From Bartonella quintana (GTDB taxonomy: Bacteria > Pseudomonadota > Alphaproteobacteria > Rhizobiales > Rhizobiaceae), in NCBI RefSeq assembly GCF_009936175.1, contig NZ_AP019773.1, forward strand, positions 186,001 through 250,000: a stretch of 64,000 nucleotides of DNA. The letters run 5' to 3'. Of the stretch, positions 1-11,227 are shown piece after piece. Both the position numbers and the translations under genes were made by a program. Positions within the stretch are counted from its first letter, which is position 1. Each line of letters begins with the position of its first letter. Below the pieces are notes generated by a model. It searched no databases and was not told the origin of the DNA. It was given only the letters and a program-made list of their open reading frames with translations.

Positions 1-1279
1 GTCGGATCCAACATTTACGCTTCACCAATGGAATTCTGATGGCAATTTTGTTGAGAAGAACTATAAGACTGTAGCGGATGCTTTTGGTGGTGTTGATACG
101 GTTATCAAGGATATTTATAGTAAAATTGGGGATTTGCCTGGTGGGGGCGTTAAGGATCAAGATGCCTTATTGTGGAGCGAGACTGAGAATGCTTTTGTTG
201 CGCTTCATGGGTCGGAAGGAAAGAAGACGAATAGCAAGCTGAAGTTTCTCTTAGATGGTGCCATTGAGCAAGGGTCGAGTGAAGCGATTACGGGTAATCA
301 GCTTTATATGATGAGCAATAAGCTTGCTGCTTATTTTGGTGGCGGTGCTGGATATGAGAATGGGAAGTGGTTGGATCCAACATTTATGCTTCACCAATTG
401 GGTCCTGATGGCAGTGTTGTTGAGAAGAACTATAAGACTGTAGCGGATGCTTTTGGTGGTGTTGATAGCAGTTTGTCTAATCTCAATGATCGTTTGAAGG
501 CTGTTGAACAAGGGGCATCTCCGGTACCTCCGTCTTCTGATTCTGATGTGTTACATTGGAATGAAGAGAAGGGCGGGTATGATGCGAGCCATAAGGGTCA
601 ACCTGGTAAGATTACGGAAGTAGCTGATGGTAATATTGCGCAAGGTTCGAAAGATGCAGTCAATGGTGGACAGCTTTGGGAAACCAATGAACGTCTCTCT
701 GGTGTTGAACAAAAGGTTGATGCTATTGAGCAAGGGATTGGTCAGGTTGTTGATGGTGCTGTTAGCTATGACCGAGATGAGGATGGGAATAAAACGAATA
801 AAATCAGTTTACAAGGTGGTAATGCTGGTGAACCTGTAGTGATTGATAATGTTGCGGATGGGAAGATAGAGAAGGGTTCGAAAGAAGCAGTGAATGGTGG
901 TCAGTTGCATGACTATACGGAACAACAGATGAAGGTTGTTCTTGATGATGCGAAAAAATATACGGATGAACGTATCAAGAATATCACTGTTGATGCCATT
1001 AATGATGCTGTTTCTCAGGCTAAAGACTATACAGATATGAAGTTTGAGGCTTTAAATTATGGTATTGAGGGTGCCCGGAAAGAAGCGAGGCAAGCAGCGG
1101 CTGTAGGTTTAGCGGTATCTAACTTACGTTACAATGATACACCTGGAAAATTAAGCATTGCATTTGGGAGCGGCTTATGGCGTAGTCAAGGTGCATTTGC
1201 CTTTGGTGCAGGTTATGCGTCTGAAGATGGTAAGACCCTTTCTAGTGGGTCGATAACGACTTCTGGTGGTCATTGGGGA
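1..1279 (+). repeat. Direct repeat copy A (TAA 3' module)
   Basis: This stretch matches 3214-4492 at a constant offset of 3213 bases. By eye I find only about five mismatches, one changing N to S in the second EKNYKTV motif and the rest clustered near the 3' end. The homology probably continues to the left of the window. Such near identity suggests recent duplication or gene conversion. Confidence 0.93.
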
Positions 1280-1312
1280 GTTGGTGCTGGATTAGGCTTA
1301 ACACTGAATTGA
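1..1312 (+). CDS. Trimeric autotransporter adhesin, C-terminal part (5' end outside window)
   Basis: The reading frame is open from base 2, so the gene starts upstream of the window. The visible part holds head/stalk repeats (the YKTVADAFGGVD motif occurs twice), several YadA-type neck motifs (AVNGGQLW, AVNGGQLH), a coiled-coil stretch (YTDERIKN...YTDMKFEAL) and a C-terminal YadA anchor ending in an alternating beta-strand pattern (GAGLGLTLN). TAAs trimerise in the outer membrane through this anchor and bind host matrix or cells. It is almost identical in sequence to the 3' half of the next gene. Family assignment is firm; the ligand cannot be told. Confidence 0.93.
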   Translation, partial: SDPTFTLHQWNSDGNFVEKNYKTVADAFGGVDTVIKDIYSKIGDLPGGGVKDQDALLWSETENAFVALHGSEGKKTNSKLKFLLDGAIEQGSSEAITGNQLYMMSNKLAAYFGGGAGYENGKWLDPTFMLHQLGPDGSVVEKNYKTVADAFGGVDSSLSNLNDRLKAVEQGASPVPPSSDSDVLHWNEEKGGYDASHKGQPGKITEVADGNIAQGSKDAVNGGQLWETNERLSGVEQKVDAIEQGIGQVVDGAVSYDRDEDGNKTNKISLQGGNAGEPVVIDNVADGKIEKGSKEAVNGGQLHDYTEQQMKVVLDDAKKYTDERIKNITVDAINDAVSQAKDYTDMKFEALNYGIEGARKEARQAAAVGLAVSNLRYNDTPGKLSIAFGSGLWRSQGAFAFGAGYASEDGKTLSSGSITTSGGHWGVGAGLGLTLN

Positions 1313-1345
1313 TAATACAAAGACAGCTATGGTAGCGCAATTCCG

Positions 1346-1384
1346 TTCACCTCTGCCTAAATAAGGCAGAGGTGAAGAGTTTTG
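1346..1384 (+). terminator. Rho-independent terminator after the first TAA gene
   Basis: A perfect 13-bp inverted repeat (1346-1358 with 1364-1376) encloses a 5-base loop and is followed by a short T run. It lies 34 bases after the TAA stop codon, so it should end that transcript and separate it from the second TAA gene. Confidence 0.8.
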
Positions 1385-1705
1385 ATAGAATTAAAAAGGG
1401 ATTATACAAATTTATTTAAGATGCATAATTATAAATCTAATTGCAAAAACTTCAAAGAATACTGGCCACTGTATAATTATCATAAATAAAAATAAATGTT
1501 CATTTGCATCTAAATTAGGATTATTAATTTTTTTCTTGCTATTTTATAGTATTTGCTATAAAGGGCTCTCACTAAAGTAAAGTCTGTGCAACAGACTATT
1601 TCCGTTTGCGGGGGGAAAAATGCCTTAATTTTAAATATTTTCCTAACATTTTTCATTATTTACAGGCACTTAAGGGGAATCTTGCAATTTTTATTGGGGA
1701 ATTTT
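1385..1705 (+). promoter_or_regulatory. Intergenic region upstream of the second TAA gene
   Basis: About 320 AT-rich bases lie between the terminator and the probable TAA start. Promoter-like elements (TTGCTA and TATAAA about 15 bases apart, near 1535-1562) are weak. An in-frame GTG at 1586 could extend the TAA N-terminus by 40 residues, but that extension does not look like a TAA signal sequence. No gene is seen here. Confidence 0.3.
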
Positions 1706-4528
1706 ATGAGGGAATTGCATTCAAGACTAAGTTTTTTTAAAGCGGGTTCATTAAGCATCACTCTGGTTACCCTCTTATCGAGTGTATCGGCTGTTTTTGC
1801 TTTGACTTTACCTATGAGCCAGGAAGTTATTTTGGATCGTAAGACTAAGAATGATCGTAAGAATATTTGTATTCTTTCTCTAAGTGCTTTTGATGGCAAG
1901 GATGTTTTGGCAGAAGATGGTGATGGTTATGTTTGTGGTTTAGATCAGGTTTCTGGGTCTGATGCGTTAGATATCAACCAAGTTGGGGAAAGTTCAGAGA
2001 AAGAGGGTATTGCGCTTACGGTAAAGAGAGAGGATAGCGCTTTGAAGGGGCCTTTCTCTAGAGTTTCTGGTGTTCATTCTGTTAGGAGCAGTTCCCATCC
2101 CTATACGCTAGGTTATGAGGCAGCAATATTTGATCTAGCTGAAACAAAAAAAGTTGCAGGACCACAATCCTATGGGCATTATGATAATGATTCATGGATT
2201 GCTTTTTATGGGGGCAGACCCTGGGTAAATGCCCCTCCGTTGCCTCGTGGGGCGATTGGAATAGGATCGCGCGGCGCCAAGGCTGAGGAATCTATCGCTA
2301 TAGGTACTAGCAACATTAACTTTATAACTAAGGCTGAGACTTCTACAAGTGTAGCTCTAGGTTCTGGTTCTGCGACTAGATCGAGAGAGAATCCCAGGGG
2401 TTGGGATCCTCGAATAAATGATTCTAATCCCAGCGATAATAATCCGTGGTGGGTGTCTTCTCTGGGTGAGGTCAGCATTGGTGATGTTGAGAAAGGTAAA
2501 ACCCGACATATAGCAGGAGTGGCGGCAGGTTTGGAAGACACCGATGCAGTCAATGTCGCACAGCTAAAAGCGTTAAGAGAGTGGGTAAAAGACAATATAG
2601 GGGGGATGATTGAGTACGATGAAGGTTCTAAGCTTATTCGTATTGGTTCAAAGCGCTCGGGAGACAAAATAGATATTAAAAATAGCGATGGGCAAGATCG
2701 AGTTTTGGCTGGAGTGAAGAACGGGGAGGTTTCTCAGGGGTCAGTTGAGGCAATAAATGGTCATCAACTTTGGGAAACCAATCAAACAGTTGCGGGTCTA
2801 AATGGAACTTTAAACAATCTAGGTAAGAATCTCACAAACTATTTAGGTGGTGGTGCAGATGTGGCTCAGAATGTTGCACCAACTTACACTATTCAGGGCA
2901 AACAGCATCGTGATGTTGGTTCTGCTTTTGGTGGTGTTGATAACATACTCACAGATATTTATAGTAAACTTGAGGATTTGCCTGGTGGAGGCGTTAAGGA
3001 TCAAGATGCCTTAATGTGGAGCGAGACTGAGAATGCCTTTGTTGCACTTCATGCAAAAGAGGGAAACAAAACGAACAGTAAGATTACCTATCTTTTGAAC
3101 GGTGACATTAGTAAAGCTTCAACAGATGCCATAAATGGTTCTCAGCTTTATATGATGAGCAATAAGCTTGCTGCTTATTTTGGTGGCGGTGCTAGATATG
3201 AGAATGGTCAGTGGTCGGATCCAACATTTACGCTTCACCAATGGAATTCTGATGGCAATTTTGTTGAGAAGAACTATAAGACTGTAGCGGATGCTTTTGG
3301 TGGTGTTGATACGGTTATCAAGGATATTTATAGTAAAATTGGGGATTTGCCTGGTGGGGGCGTTAAGGATCAAGATGCCTTATTGTGGAGCGAGACTGAG
3401 AATGCTTTTGTTGCGCTTCATGGGTCGGAAGGAAAGAAGACGAATAGCAAGCTGAAGTTTCTCTTAGATGGTGCCATTGAGCAAGGGTCGAGTGAAGCGA
3501 TTACGGGTAATCAGCTTTATATGATGAGCAATAAGCTTGCTGCTTATTTTGGTGGCGGTGCTGGATATGAGAATGGGAAGTGGTTGGATCCAACATTTAT
3601 GCTTCACCAATTGGGTCCTGATGGCAGTGTTGTTGAGAAGAGCTATAAGACTGTAGCGGATGCTTTTGGTGGTGTTGATAGCAGTTTGTCTAATCTCAAT
3701 GATCGTTTGAAGGCTGTTGAACAAGGGGCATCTCCGGTACCTCCGTCTTCTGATTCTGATGTGTTACATTGGAATGAAGAGAAGGGCGGGTATGATGCGA
3801 GCCATAAGGGTCAACCTGGTAAGATTACGGAAGTAGCTGATGGTAATATTGCGCAAGGTTCGAAAGATGCAGTCAATGGTGGACAGCTTTGGGAAACCAA
3901 TGAACGTCTCTCTGGTGTTGAACAAAAGGTTGATGCTATTGAGCAAGGGATTGGTCAGGTTGTTGATGGTGCTGTTAGCTATGACCGAGATGAGGATGGG
4001 AATAAAACGAATAAAATCAGTTTACAAGGTGGTAATGCTGGTGAACCTGTAGTGATTGATAATGTTGCGGATGGGAAGATAGAGAAGGGTTCGAAAGAAG
4101 CAGTGAATGGTGGTCAGTTGCATGACTATACGGAACAACAGATGAAGGTTGTTCTTGATGATGCGAAAAAATATACGGATGAACGTATCAAGAATATCAC
4201 TGTTGATGCCATTAATGATGCTGTTTCTCAGGCTAAAGACTATACAGATATGAAGTTTGAGGCTTTAAATTATGGTATTGAGGGTGCCCGGAAAGAAGCG
4301 AGGCAAGCAGCGGCTGTAGGTTTAGCGGTATCTAACTTACGTTACAATGATACACCTGGAAAATTAAGCATTGCATTTGGGAGCGGCTTATGGCGTAGTC
4401 AAGGTGCATTTGCCTTTGGTGCAGGTTATGCATCTAAAGATGGTAAGATCCTTTCTAGTGGGTCGATAACGACTTCTGCTGGTCATTGGGGAATCGGTGC
4501 GGGGCTAAGCTTAAAACTAAAATCATGA
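1706..4528 (+). CDS. Trimeric autotransporter adhesin, YadA/Vomp type, complete
   Basis: This encodes about 940 residues from ATG 1706, chosen because a GGGGA motif sits just upstream and the protein then opens with a normal signal peptide (basic start, hydrophobic core, cleavage near SAVFA). After it come a head segment with YadA-like motifs (AIGIGSRGAKAEESIAIGT), a neck motif (DAVNVAQLKAL), a degenerate first repeat, then two ~121-residue repeats beginning LPGGGVKDQDAL, further necks (AVNGGQLW), coiled coil and the YadA beta-barrel anchor. It should be a trimeric surface adhesin. Its stop codon overlaps the start of the next gene. It is short compared with BadA (about 3000 residues) and nearer the Vomp size class. 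Confidence 0.95.
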   Translation: MRELHSRLSFFKAGSLSITLVTLLSSVSAVFALTLPMSQEVILDRKTKNDRKNICILSLSAFDGKDVLAEDGDGYVCGLDQVSGSDALDINQVGESSEKEGIALTVKREDSALKGPFSRVSGVHSVRSSSHPYTLGYEAAIFDLAETKKVAGPQSYGHYDNDSWIAFYGGRPWVNAPPLPRGAIGIGSRGAKAEESIAIGTSNINFITKAETSTSVALGSGSATRSRENPRGWDPRINDSNPSDNNPWWVSSLGEVSIGDVEKGKTRHIAGVAAGLEDTDAVNVAQLKALREWVKDNIGGMIEYDEGSKLIRIGSKRSGDKIDIKNSDGQDRVLAGVKNGEVSQGSVEAINGHQLWETNQTVAGLNGTLNNLGKNLTNYLGGGADVAQNVAPTYTIQGKQHRDVGSAFGGVDNILTDIYSKLEDLPGGGVKDQDALMWSETENAFVALHAKEGNKTNSKITYLLNGDISKASTDAINGSQLYMMSNKLAAYFGGGARYENGQWSDPTFTLHQWNSDGNFVEKNYKTVADAFGGVDTVIKDIYSKIGDLPGGGVKDQDALLWSETENAFVALHGSEGKKTNSKLKFLLDGAIEQGSSEAITGNQLYMMSNKLAAYFGGGAGYENGKWLDPTFMLHQLGPDGSVVEKSYKTVADAFGGVDSSLSNLNDRLKAVEQGASPVPPSSDSDVLHWNEEKGGYDASHKGQPGKITEVADGNIAQGSKDAVNGGQLWETNERLSGVEQKVDAIEQGIGQVVDGAVSYDRDEDGNKTNKISLQGGNAGEPVVIDNVADGKIEKGSKEAVNGGQLHDYTEQQMKVVLDDAKKYTDERIKNITVDAINDAVSQAKDYTDMKFEALNYGIEGARKEARQAAAVGLAVSNLRYNDTPGKLSIAFGSGLWRSQGAFAFGAGYASKDGKILSSGSITTSAGHWGIGAGLSLKLKS
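3214..4492 (+). repeat. Direct repeat copy B (TAA 3' module)
   Basis: This is the partner of 1-1279 at offset 3213. It covers the end of the first 121-residue repeat, the whole second repeat, the necks, the stalk and most of the anchor. The last ~35 bases of the two genes diverge. Copies A and B are in direct orientation, so recombination between them would delete or swap the 5' half of the second TAA gene. Confidence 0.93.
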
Positions 4529-5097
4529 TGAGAAATCAAATTATTATTGTAGTTTTTTTATTTGCCTCTATTTTATTAGGCAAGGGTAATAGTTTTGCTG
4601 ATGAAAACAATAGTGCTTATACAGTGCATCCACCACAATTATCTGTTCCTAAGGGAGAACTTGGTGAAACACGTCGAATCATTATGCAATTTTATTATTG
4701 GACGTTGATTTGCGATGAAAAACAAAAGTTTAAGCAAGGTGTATGTAATGTGACTCAAACTGTTCATGATCAGGAAGATAATACTATTTTTAGTTGGTCT
4801 CTTGTTTCTACGAAAAATGGTCAAGCAGTAATGCTCTTTCGAACATTGCCAAATACTGATACAAATGTCCCTATTCGAATGTTTATTGAAGGCGTTAAAA
4901 AGCCTTTCCTCATTCGTTATACGCAATGTGATGAAGAGGTCTGCTTAGCACAATTGCTTGTAGGACCAGTTTTTAGTAAACAAATAGAGCAGAATAAAGA
5001 AGCACGTATTTCCTATAAAGTTAAAGAGGGAAAGGTATTTTCTTTTATTGTGCCATTTAAAGGGCTGAGTGCAGCACTTTATTCTCTACAACGATAG
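4525..5097 (+). CDS. IalB-family (invasion-associated) secreted protein
   Basis: A 190-residue protein starting at ATG 4525, which overlaps the TAA stop codon in an ATGA arrangement. It has a signal peptide (hydrophobic IIIVVFLFASILLGKG, cleavage near NSFADE), then a domain resembling the IalB family: a WTLICDEK...VCNVTQ cysteine pair and a TQCDEEVC cysteine pair, as in periplasmic or surface IalB proteins. The overlap suggests co-transcription and translational coupling with the adhesin. It is clearly distinct in sequence from the ialB gene at 17452. Exact function is unknown; family assignment is fairly safe. Confidence 0.8.
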   Translation: MMRNQIIIVVFLFASILLGKGNSFADENNSAYTVHPPQLSVPKGELGETRRIIMQFYYWTLICDEKQKFKQGVCNVTQTVHDQEDNTIFSWSLVSTKNGQAVMLFRTLPNTDTNVPIRMFIEGVKKPFLIRYTQCDEEVCLAQLLVGPVFSKQIEQNKEARISYKVKEGKVFSFIVPFKGLSAALYSLQR

Positions 5098-5357
5098 ATT
5101 GGTGTAGATAGCTTTTAGCAGGATTATTTTTTTATAAATCTTTGCGTTGTATTTTCAGATTTAAATGAAGAGTGCAATGGAGTAAGAAGTTCACATCAAT
5201 CTAATCAGAGAGATGATTTAGCAAAATGAAAGCACATTTTACAAATATAAAATCATAAAGCTTTCTCTATGTAATAGAAAATCAGCTTAGAGTTTTCCAC
5301 AGGGCTTATAGTAATGTGTCGGAATCATGAGACGGAAGTACTAGAGACGTCCCCTGT
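5098..5357. other. Intergenic region, no gene seen
   Basis: About 260 AT-rich bases lie between the IalB-like gene and the scrambled TAA fragments. No start codon with a credible ribosome site and no recognisable remnant was seen. Confidence 0.4.
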
Positions 5358-5447
5358 TCAAACAATCCTCAAATACTTATTCAAATGAGAAAAACTGCTT
5401 TCAATACCACCAAAAGTACCAGCAACAGTCTTATAGCTCGTTTCAAT
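5358..5447 (-). pseudogene. TAA fragment 1 (stalk/head motif), inverted
   Basis: On the minus strand this encodes ETSYKTVAGTFGGIESSFSHLNKYLRIV, a diverged version of the EKSYKTVADAFGGVDSSLSNLNDRLKAV motif in the intact gene. It has no start and is bounded by unrelated sequence on one side and by an oppositely oriented TAA fragment on the other. It is more diverged than the other fragments, so it is probably older or derives from another TAA gene. Confidence 0.75.
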
Positions 5448-5689
5448 TGCATTCAAGACTAAGTTTTTTAAAGTGGGTTCATTAAGCATCACTCTGGTTA
5501 CCCTCTTATCGAGTGTATCGGCTGTTTTTGCTTTGACTTTACCTATGAGCCAGGAAGTTATTTTGGATCGTAAGACTAAGAATGATCGTAAGAATATTTG
5601 TATTCTTTCTCTAAGTGCTTTTGATGGCAAGGGTGTTTTGGCAGAAGATGGTGATGATTATGTTTGTGGTTTAGATCAGGTTTCTGGGT
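5445..5689 (+). pseudogene. TAA fragment 2 (signal-peptide region), direct
   Basis: This is a near-identical copy of roughly 1713-1957, covering the signal peptide and the first mature residues of the intact TAA. It lacks the start codon, has six instead of seven T in the tract after CTAAG, and carries a few substitutions. Homology ends abruptly after TTTCTGGGT. It cannot be translated as a TAA by itself, but it is long enough to pair with the intact gene. Confidence 0.85.
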
Positions 5690-5756
5690 TTACAGCTATA
5701 CCATCTGCAGCAACTTGAGAAATTTTGAAATTGGGTGTTGTTCATTGGCCAACCTT

Positions 5757-6269
5757 AAAGATAGGATCCAACCACTTCCCATTCTCATATCCAGCACCGC
5801 CACCAAAATAAGCAGCAAGCTTATTGCTCATCATATAAAGCTGATTACCCGTAATCGCTTCACTCGACCCTTGCTCAATGGCACCATCTAAGAGAAACTT
5901 CAGCTTGCTATTCGTCTTCTTTCCTTCCGACCCATGAAGCGCAACAAAAGCATTCTCAGTCTCGCTCCACAATAAGGCATCTTGATCCTTAACGCCCCCA
6001 CCAGGCAAATCCCCAATTTTACTATAAATATCCTTGATAACCGTATCAACACCACCAAAAGCATCCGCTACAGTCTTATAGTTCTTCTCAACAAAATTGC
6101 CATCAGAATTCCATTGGTGAAGCGTAAATGTTGGATCCGACCACTGACCATTCTCATATCTAGCACCGCCATCAAAATAAGCAGCAAGCTTATTGCTCAT
6201 CATATAAAGCTGATTATCTGTAATGGCTTCACTCGACCCTTGCTCAATTTGCCCCATCTAAGAGAAACT
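5757..6269 (-). pseudogene. TAA fragment 3 (head repeats), inverted
   Basis: On the minus strand this encodes nearly one and a half head repeats: QLYMMSNKLAAYF, YENGQWSDPTFTLHQW, LPGGGVKDQDALLWSE and a second YENGKWLDP, almost identical to the complete TAA. It is a chimera with the order found near 3150-3600 but carries small changes (AITDNQ, FDGGARY). No signal peptide or anchor is attached. It is a truncated, silent cassette. Confidence 0.87.
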
Positions 6270-6795
6270 AGTGAATTACGTTAGTTTTTATCAGTACAAA
6301 ATCACTGAGAATAGTGAGTTTAAAACTGAATAAAATAAATTAAGAATACTCGCTCTTTCCGACAAGGAAGATGTCAATTTTTTGTGAAAGCTTTTATGTA
6401 TTTTAGGGCAATATGATTCAATGGCAATAGATATAAATTGAAGTAATACAGTGGTTTTTATATTGATATTATAATTGCTGAAAATAATATTAATAATGCT
6501 TTTAAAGAGGAGCGGCAGAATACAAAATTGGATGTCAGCATAAAAAAATTTATAATTCTAAGTTTATAAAGAAAAATATGCTGTTGCAGAAAGTTTTAAT
6601 TTTTTAATCATCAAAATATCTTGCAGTAACTTGAAAGATACTTATGTAGAAGATCTCGATGATTGAAAAATAATAAATATTTTCTTAGTATTGGTAATTT
6701 AATTCCGCATTTTTACTTTAGTTCTAGTGATAGCAGAAGAAGGGTTCTCGCGTTTTTTTATTTGGGGGGGGGAAATGCTCAAGGGATAAGAAAAA
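6270..6795. other. AT-rich intergenic region with a G9 tract
   Basis: About 525 bases contain no recognisable gene or TAA homology. Near its right end a T-rich stretch is followed by nine consecutive G at 6764-6772, unusual for this AT-rich DNA and about 24 bases upstream of the ppx/gppA remnant. Confidence 0.4.
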
Positions 6796-8118
6796 ATGAC
6801 TCTGTTAGATTATGATTCAAAAGAGTCAAAGCAAGGAAGACTGTACAATACAAGAACAGAGCAATTGTATGGTTACAGTGGTAACAATCGAAATAATCGC
6901 TCTGCATTCTTACAGACAGGGGTACGCTCTACTTCTGTTGATATAAAAAAAACAGAGAAAAAGACTTTGGAAACAGAGACAAGTCCTTATTCAATCGGAT
7001 ACAGCTTGTGAATTCTGAAGTCGAATGATTATAGGTGTTGAAAAAACAAAAAGTCAAAAAACACCTTTTTTTCACGGTTTTCTCAATTAAAATCTTCACC
7101 TCTTTACGCAGCCCTTGATTTGGGAACGAATAATTGTCGTCTTCTTATTGTATCTCCTAGTAAACCTGGGTATTTTCGAGTTGTTATTGTAAAATTGGGA
7201 GAAGGTTTAGTAAATAACGGCTTTCCTTAATACATAAGCTATGGACCGCGCGATTGAAGCATTAAAGATTTGTCATTTAAAGCTAAAATAAAGGCGTATT
7301 AAGCGTTATCGTTTGGTTGCAAAGAAGCTTGACGTTCGGCAAAAAATGGGAGACATTTTATTCAACGCGTTTTGGATGCGACTGACCTTAAATTGGAAAT
7401 TGTTTATCGGAAAACAGAAGTGCGCTTTGCTGTTTCAGGAATATGGTACACTAGTTGAGCGAAATACTGATGCAATTGTCTTTTTTGATATTAGAGGATA
7501 GTCATCGGAAATTGTGCTTCTTGATATTTCTCAAAAGCGTTCTTTGCGTTTAGCTAAACAGATTACAGCTTGGACTTCGCTTTCTGTTGGTGTTGTCACC
7601 TTGCTGAACGTTTTGGAGGTAGTGATATTAGTCTAGATGATTTTGAAAAGATGAAAAGCTATGTGCAGGGTTTTTTAAATAATTTTTCAGATCATTATAA
7701 ATTGGGAGATCTAGCTCAGGGCTCGAAGTTTCATCTTTTGGGAACTTCTGGAATGATTACGACTTTAGCAGGAATGCACCTTAATTTAGAGCGTTACGAT
7801 TGGAAGAAAATGGATGGCATTTGGATGAATGATGCAGATATTACTCTTATGATCAAACGTTTATTGTCATGAGACATAAAAAAAGCGCAGAATCGATTCT
7901 TATATTGGGCGAGAGAGAGCTAGATTTCGTTTTAGCTGGTTGTGCAATTTTAGATGCTATTCGAGAGGTTTGGCCCAGTCAACGTTTAAGAGTTGCTGAT
8001 CGTGGGTTGAGAGAAGGAATTTTGATAGAGCTGATGTTACGAGATGGTGTAGGGTGTTGACATGGGAAGAGGGGAAGCTTCAAGCATTAGCTATATCAGA
8101 ATATGGAGACAATAAATA
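6796..8118 (+). pseudogene. ppx: Ppx/GppA phosphatase pseudogene
   Basis: Fragments in several frames reconstruct an exopolyphosphatase/guanosine pentaphosphatase. 6796-7011 looks like a poorly conserved N-terminal leader. Near 7100 comes LYAALDLGTNNCRLLIVS, the phosphate-1 motif of the ASKHA fold. Further pieces are FAVSG, a decayed IVFFDIRGxSSEIVLLDIS, LAERFGG (7600), LLGTSGMITTLAGMHL (7735) and near 7950 LAGCAILDAIREVWPSQRLRVADRGLREGI. Stops and frameshifts occur throughout, so no active enzyme can be made. A gene of this family directly upstream of rlmE is the usual rhizobial order, which supports decay in place rather than transfer. Confidence 0.88.
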
Positions 8119-8121
8119 GTT

Positions 8122-8847
8122 ATGAAAAAAACGAGAAAAACACCGACTGGCGGATACGGGGGCTCAGGATCGCATAAATTATATCAGCGCGTAAAGAAGA
8201 AAGCAGGAACCATTAAAGCATCTTCGCGGCGATGGTTAGAAAGGCATCTGAACGATCCTTATGTTCATCAGTCGAAAATAGATGGTTATCGTTCGCGTGC
8301 GGCCTATAAACTCATCGAAATGAATGAGCGCTATAAATTTCTCAAAAAAGGTCAAAAAATCATTGATCTGGGAGCGGCGCCGGGGGGATGGTGTCAGGTG
8401 GCTCAGCGTATTGTAGGGTCAAGTGATGAAAAGCCTAGTGTGGTTGGCATTGATTATTTGCCTGTTGTTCCATTGCCTGGGGTTATAATGCTGGAAATGG
8501 ATTTTTTGCATACAGATGCACCGCAGAAATTGATTGATGCTTTAGGGACAAAGCCAGATGTAGTGCTTTCTGATATGGCCGCACCAACAATAGGACATCG
8601 TCAGACAGATTATTTAAGAACGATTTATTTATGTGAAGTCGCTGCTGATTTTGCTCTTTCTGTTCTCAAGTCTGGAGGGCATTTTTTAGTAAAGGCCTTT
8701 CAAGGTGGGGCAGAAAACACCCTTCTTACGACATTGAAACAGAACTTTAAAACAGTCCATCATGTTAAACCACCTGCAAGCCGGACAGAATCAGTGGAGC
8801 TTTATCTTCTAGCACTCGAATTTAAGGCAAAAACAGAAGTAAAATAA
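8122..8847 (+). CDS. rlmE: 23S rRNA (uridine-2552-2'-O) methyltransferase RlmE
   Basis: A 241-residue FtsJ/RrmJ-family enzyme that methylates U2552 of 23S rRNA late in 50S assembly, using SAM. The SAM motif DLGAAPGGW is at about residues 82-90. The K-D-K-E tetrad is recognisable in SRAAYKL (K63), [17 protein letters not shown] and ESVELYLLA. The N-terminal ~35 residues are basic and Gly-rich, as in alphaproteobacterial members. It starts four bases after the ppx remnant, so it may still depend on that gene's old promoter. Confidence 0.95.
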   Translation: MKKTRKTPTGGYGGSGSHKLYQRVKKKAGTIKASSRRWLERHLNDPYVHQSKIDGYRSRAAYKLIEMNERYKFLKKGQKIIDLGAAPGGWCQVAQRIVGSSDEKPSVVGIDYLPVVPLPGVIMLEMDFLHTDAPQKLIDALGTKPDVVLSDMAAPTIGHRQTDYLRTIYLCEVAADFALSVLKSGGHFLVKAFQGGAENTLLTTLKQNFKTVHHVKPPASRTESVELYLLALEFKAKTEVK

Positions 8848-9005
8848 AAGCTTTTTTTTCAGAAGGTTTAAGTTGCTTACATATTTAACTGTGAGGATAT
8901 TTTCAAACAGGTGTCAGTAATATTGTTTATAGTTTTTTGTAAATGATGAAAAACTGGTAAAACTAATATATACCTTTAAAGTAGGAATAATTGATTCCTC
9001 AGTGA

Positions 9006-11178
<2,173 letters not shown>

Positions 11179-11227
11179 AAAAGTTATCTTTTACCTTGTT
11201 TATTTTTTGGGCATAGTGGACGATTAT

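Noticed and set aside
251..511. Minus-strand reading frame antisense to the TAA, and similar ones at 3464-3724 and 3764-3946
   Set aside because: They are mirror frames of the repeated TAA sequence and have no ribosome site; the plus-strand family match is clear.
5340..5365. GTTCAAACAATCC resembling a tRNA T-loop
   Set aside because: No acceptor, D or anticodon stem can be formed around it.
5982..6284. Plus-strand reading frame over TAA fragment 3
   Set aside because: It is the antisense of the inverted TAA cassette, which has unambiguous adhesin motifs on the minus strand.
7033..7072. Hairpin AGGTGTT/AACACCT followed by seven T, like a terminator
   Set aside because: It lies in the remnant of the ppx coding sequence: the T run belongs to codons of the fragment leading into the LYAALDLGTNN motif. 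The loop is 20 bases, so it is probably fortuitous.
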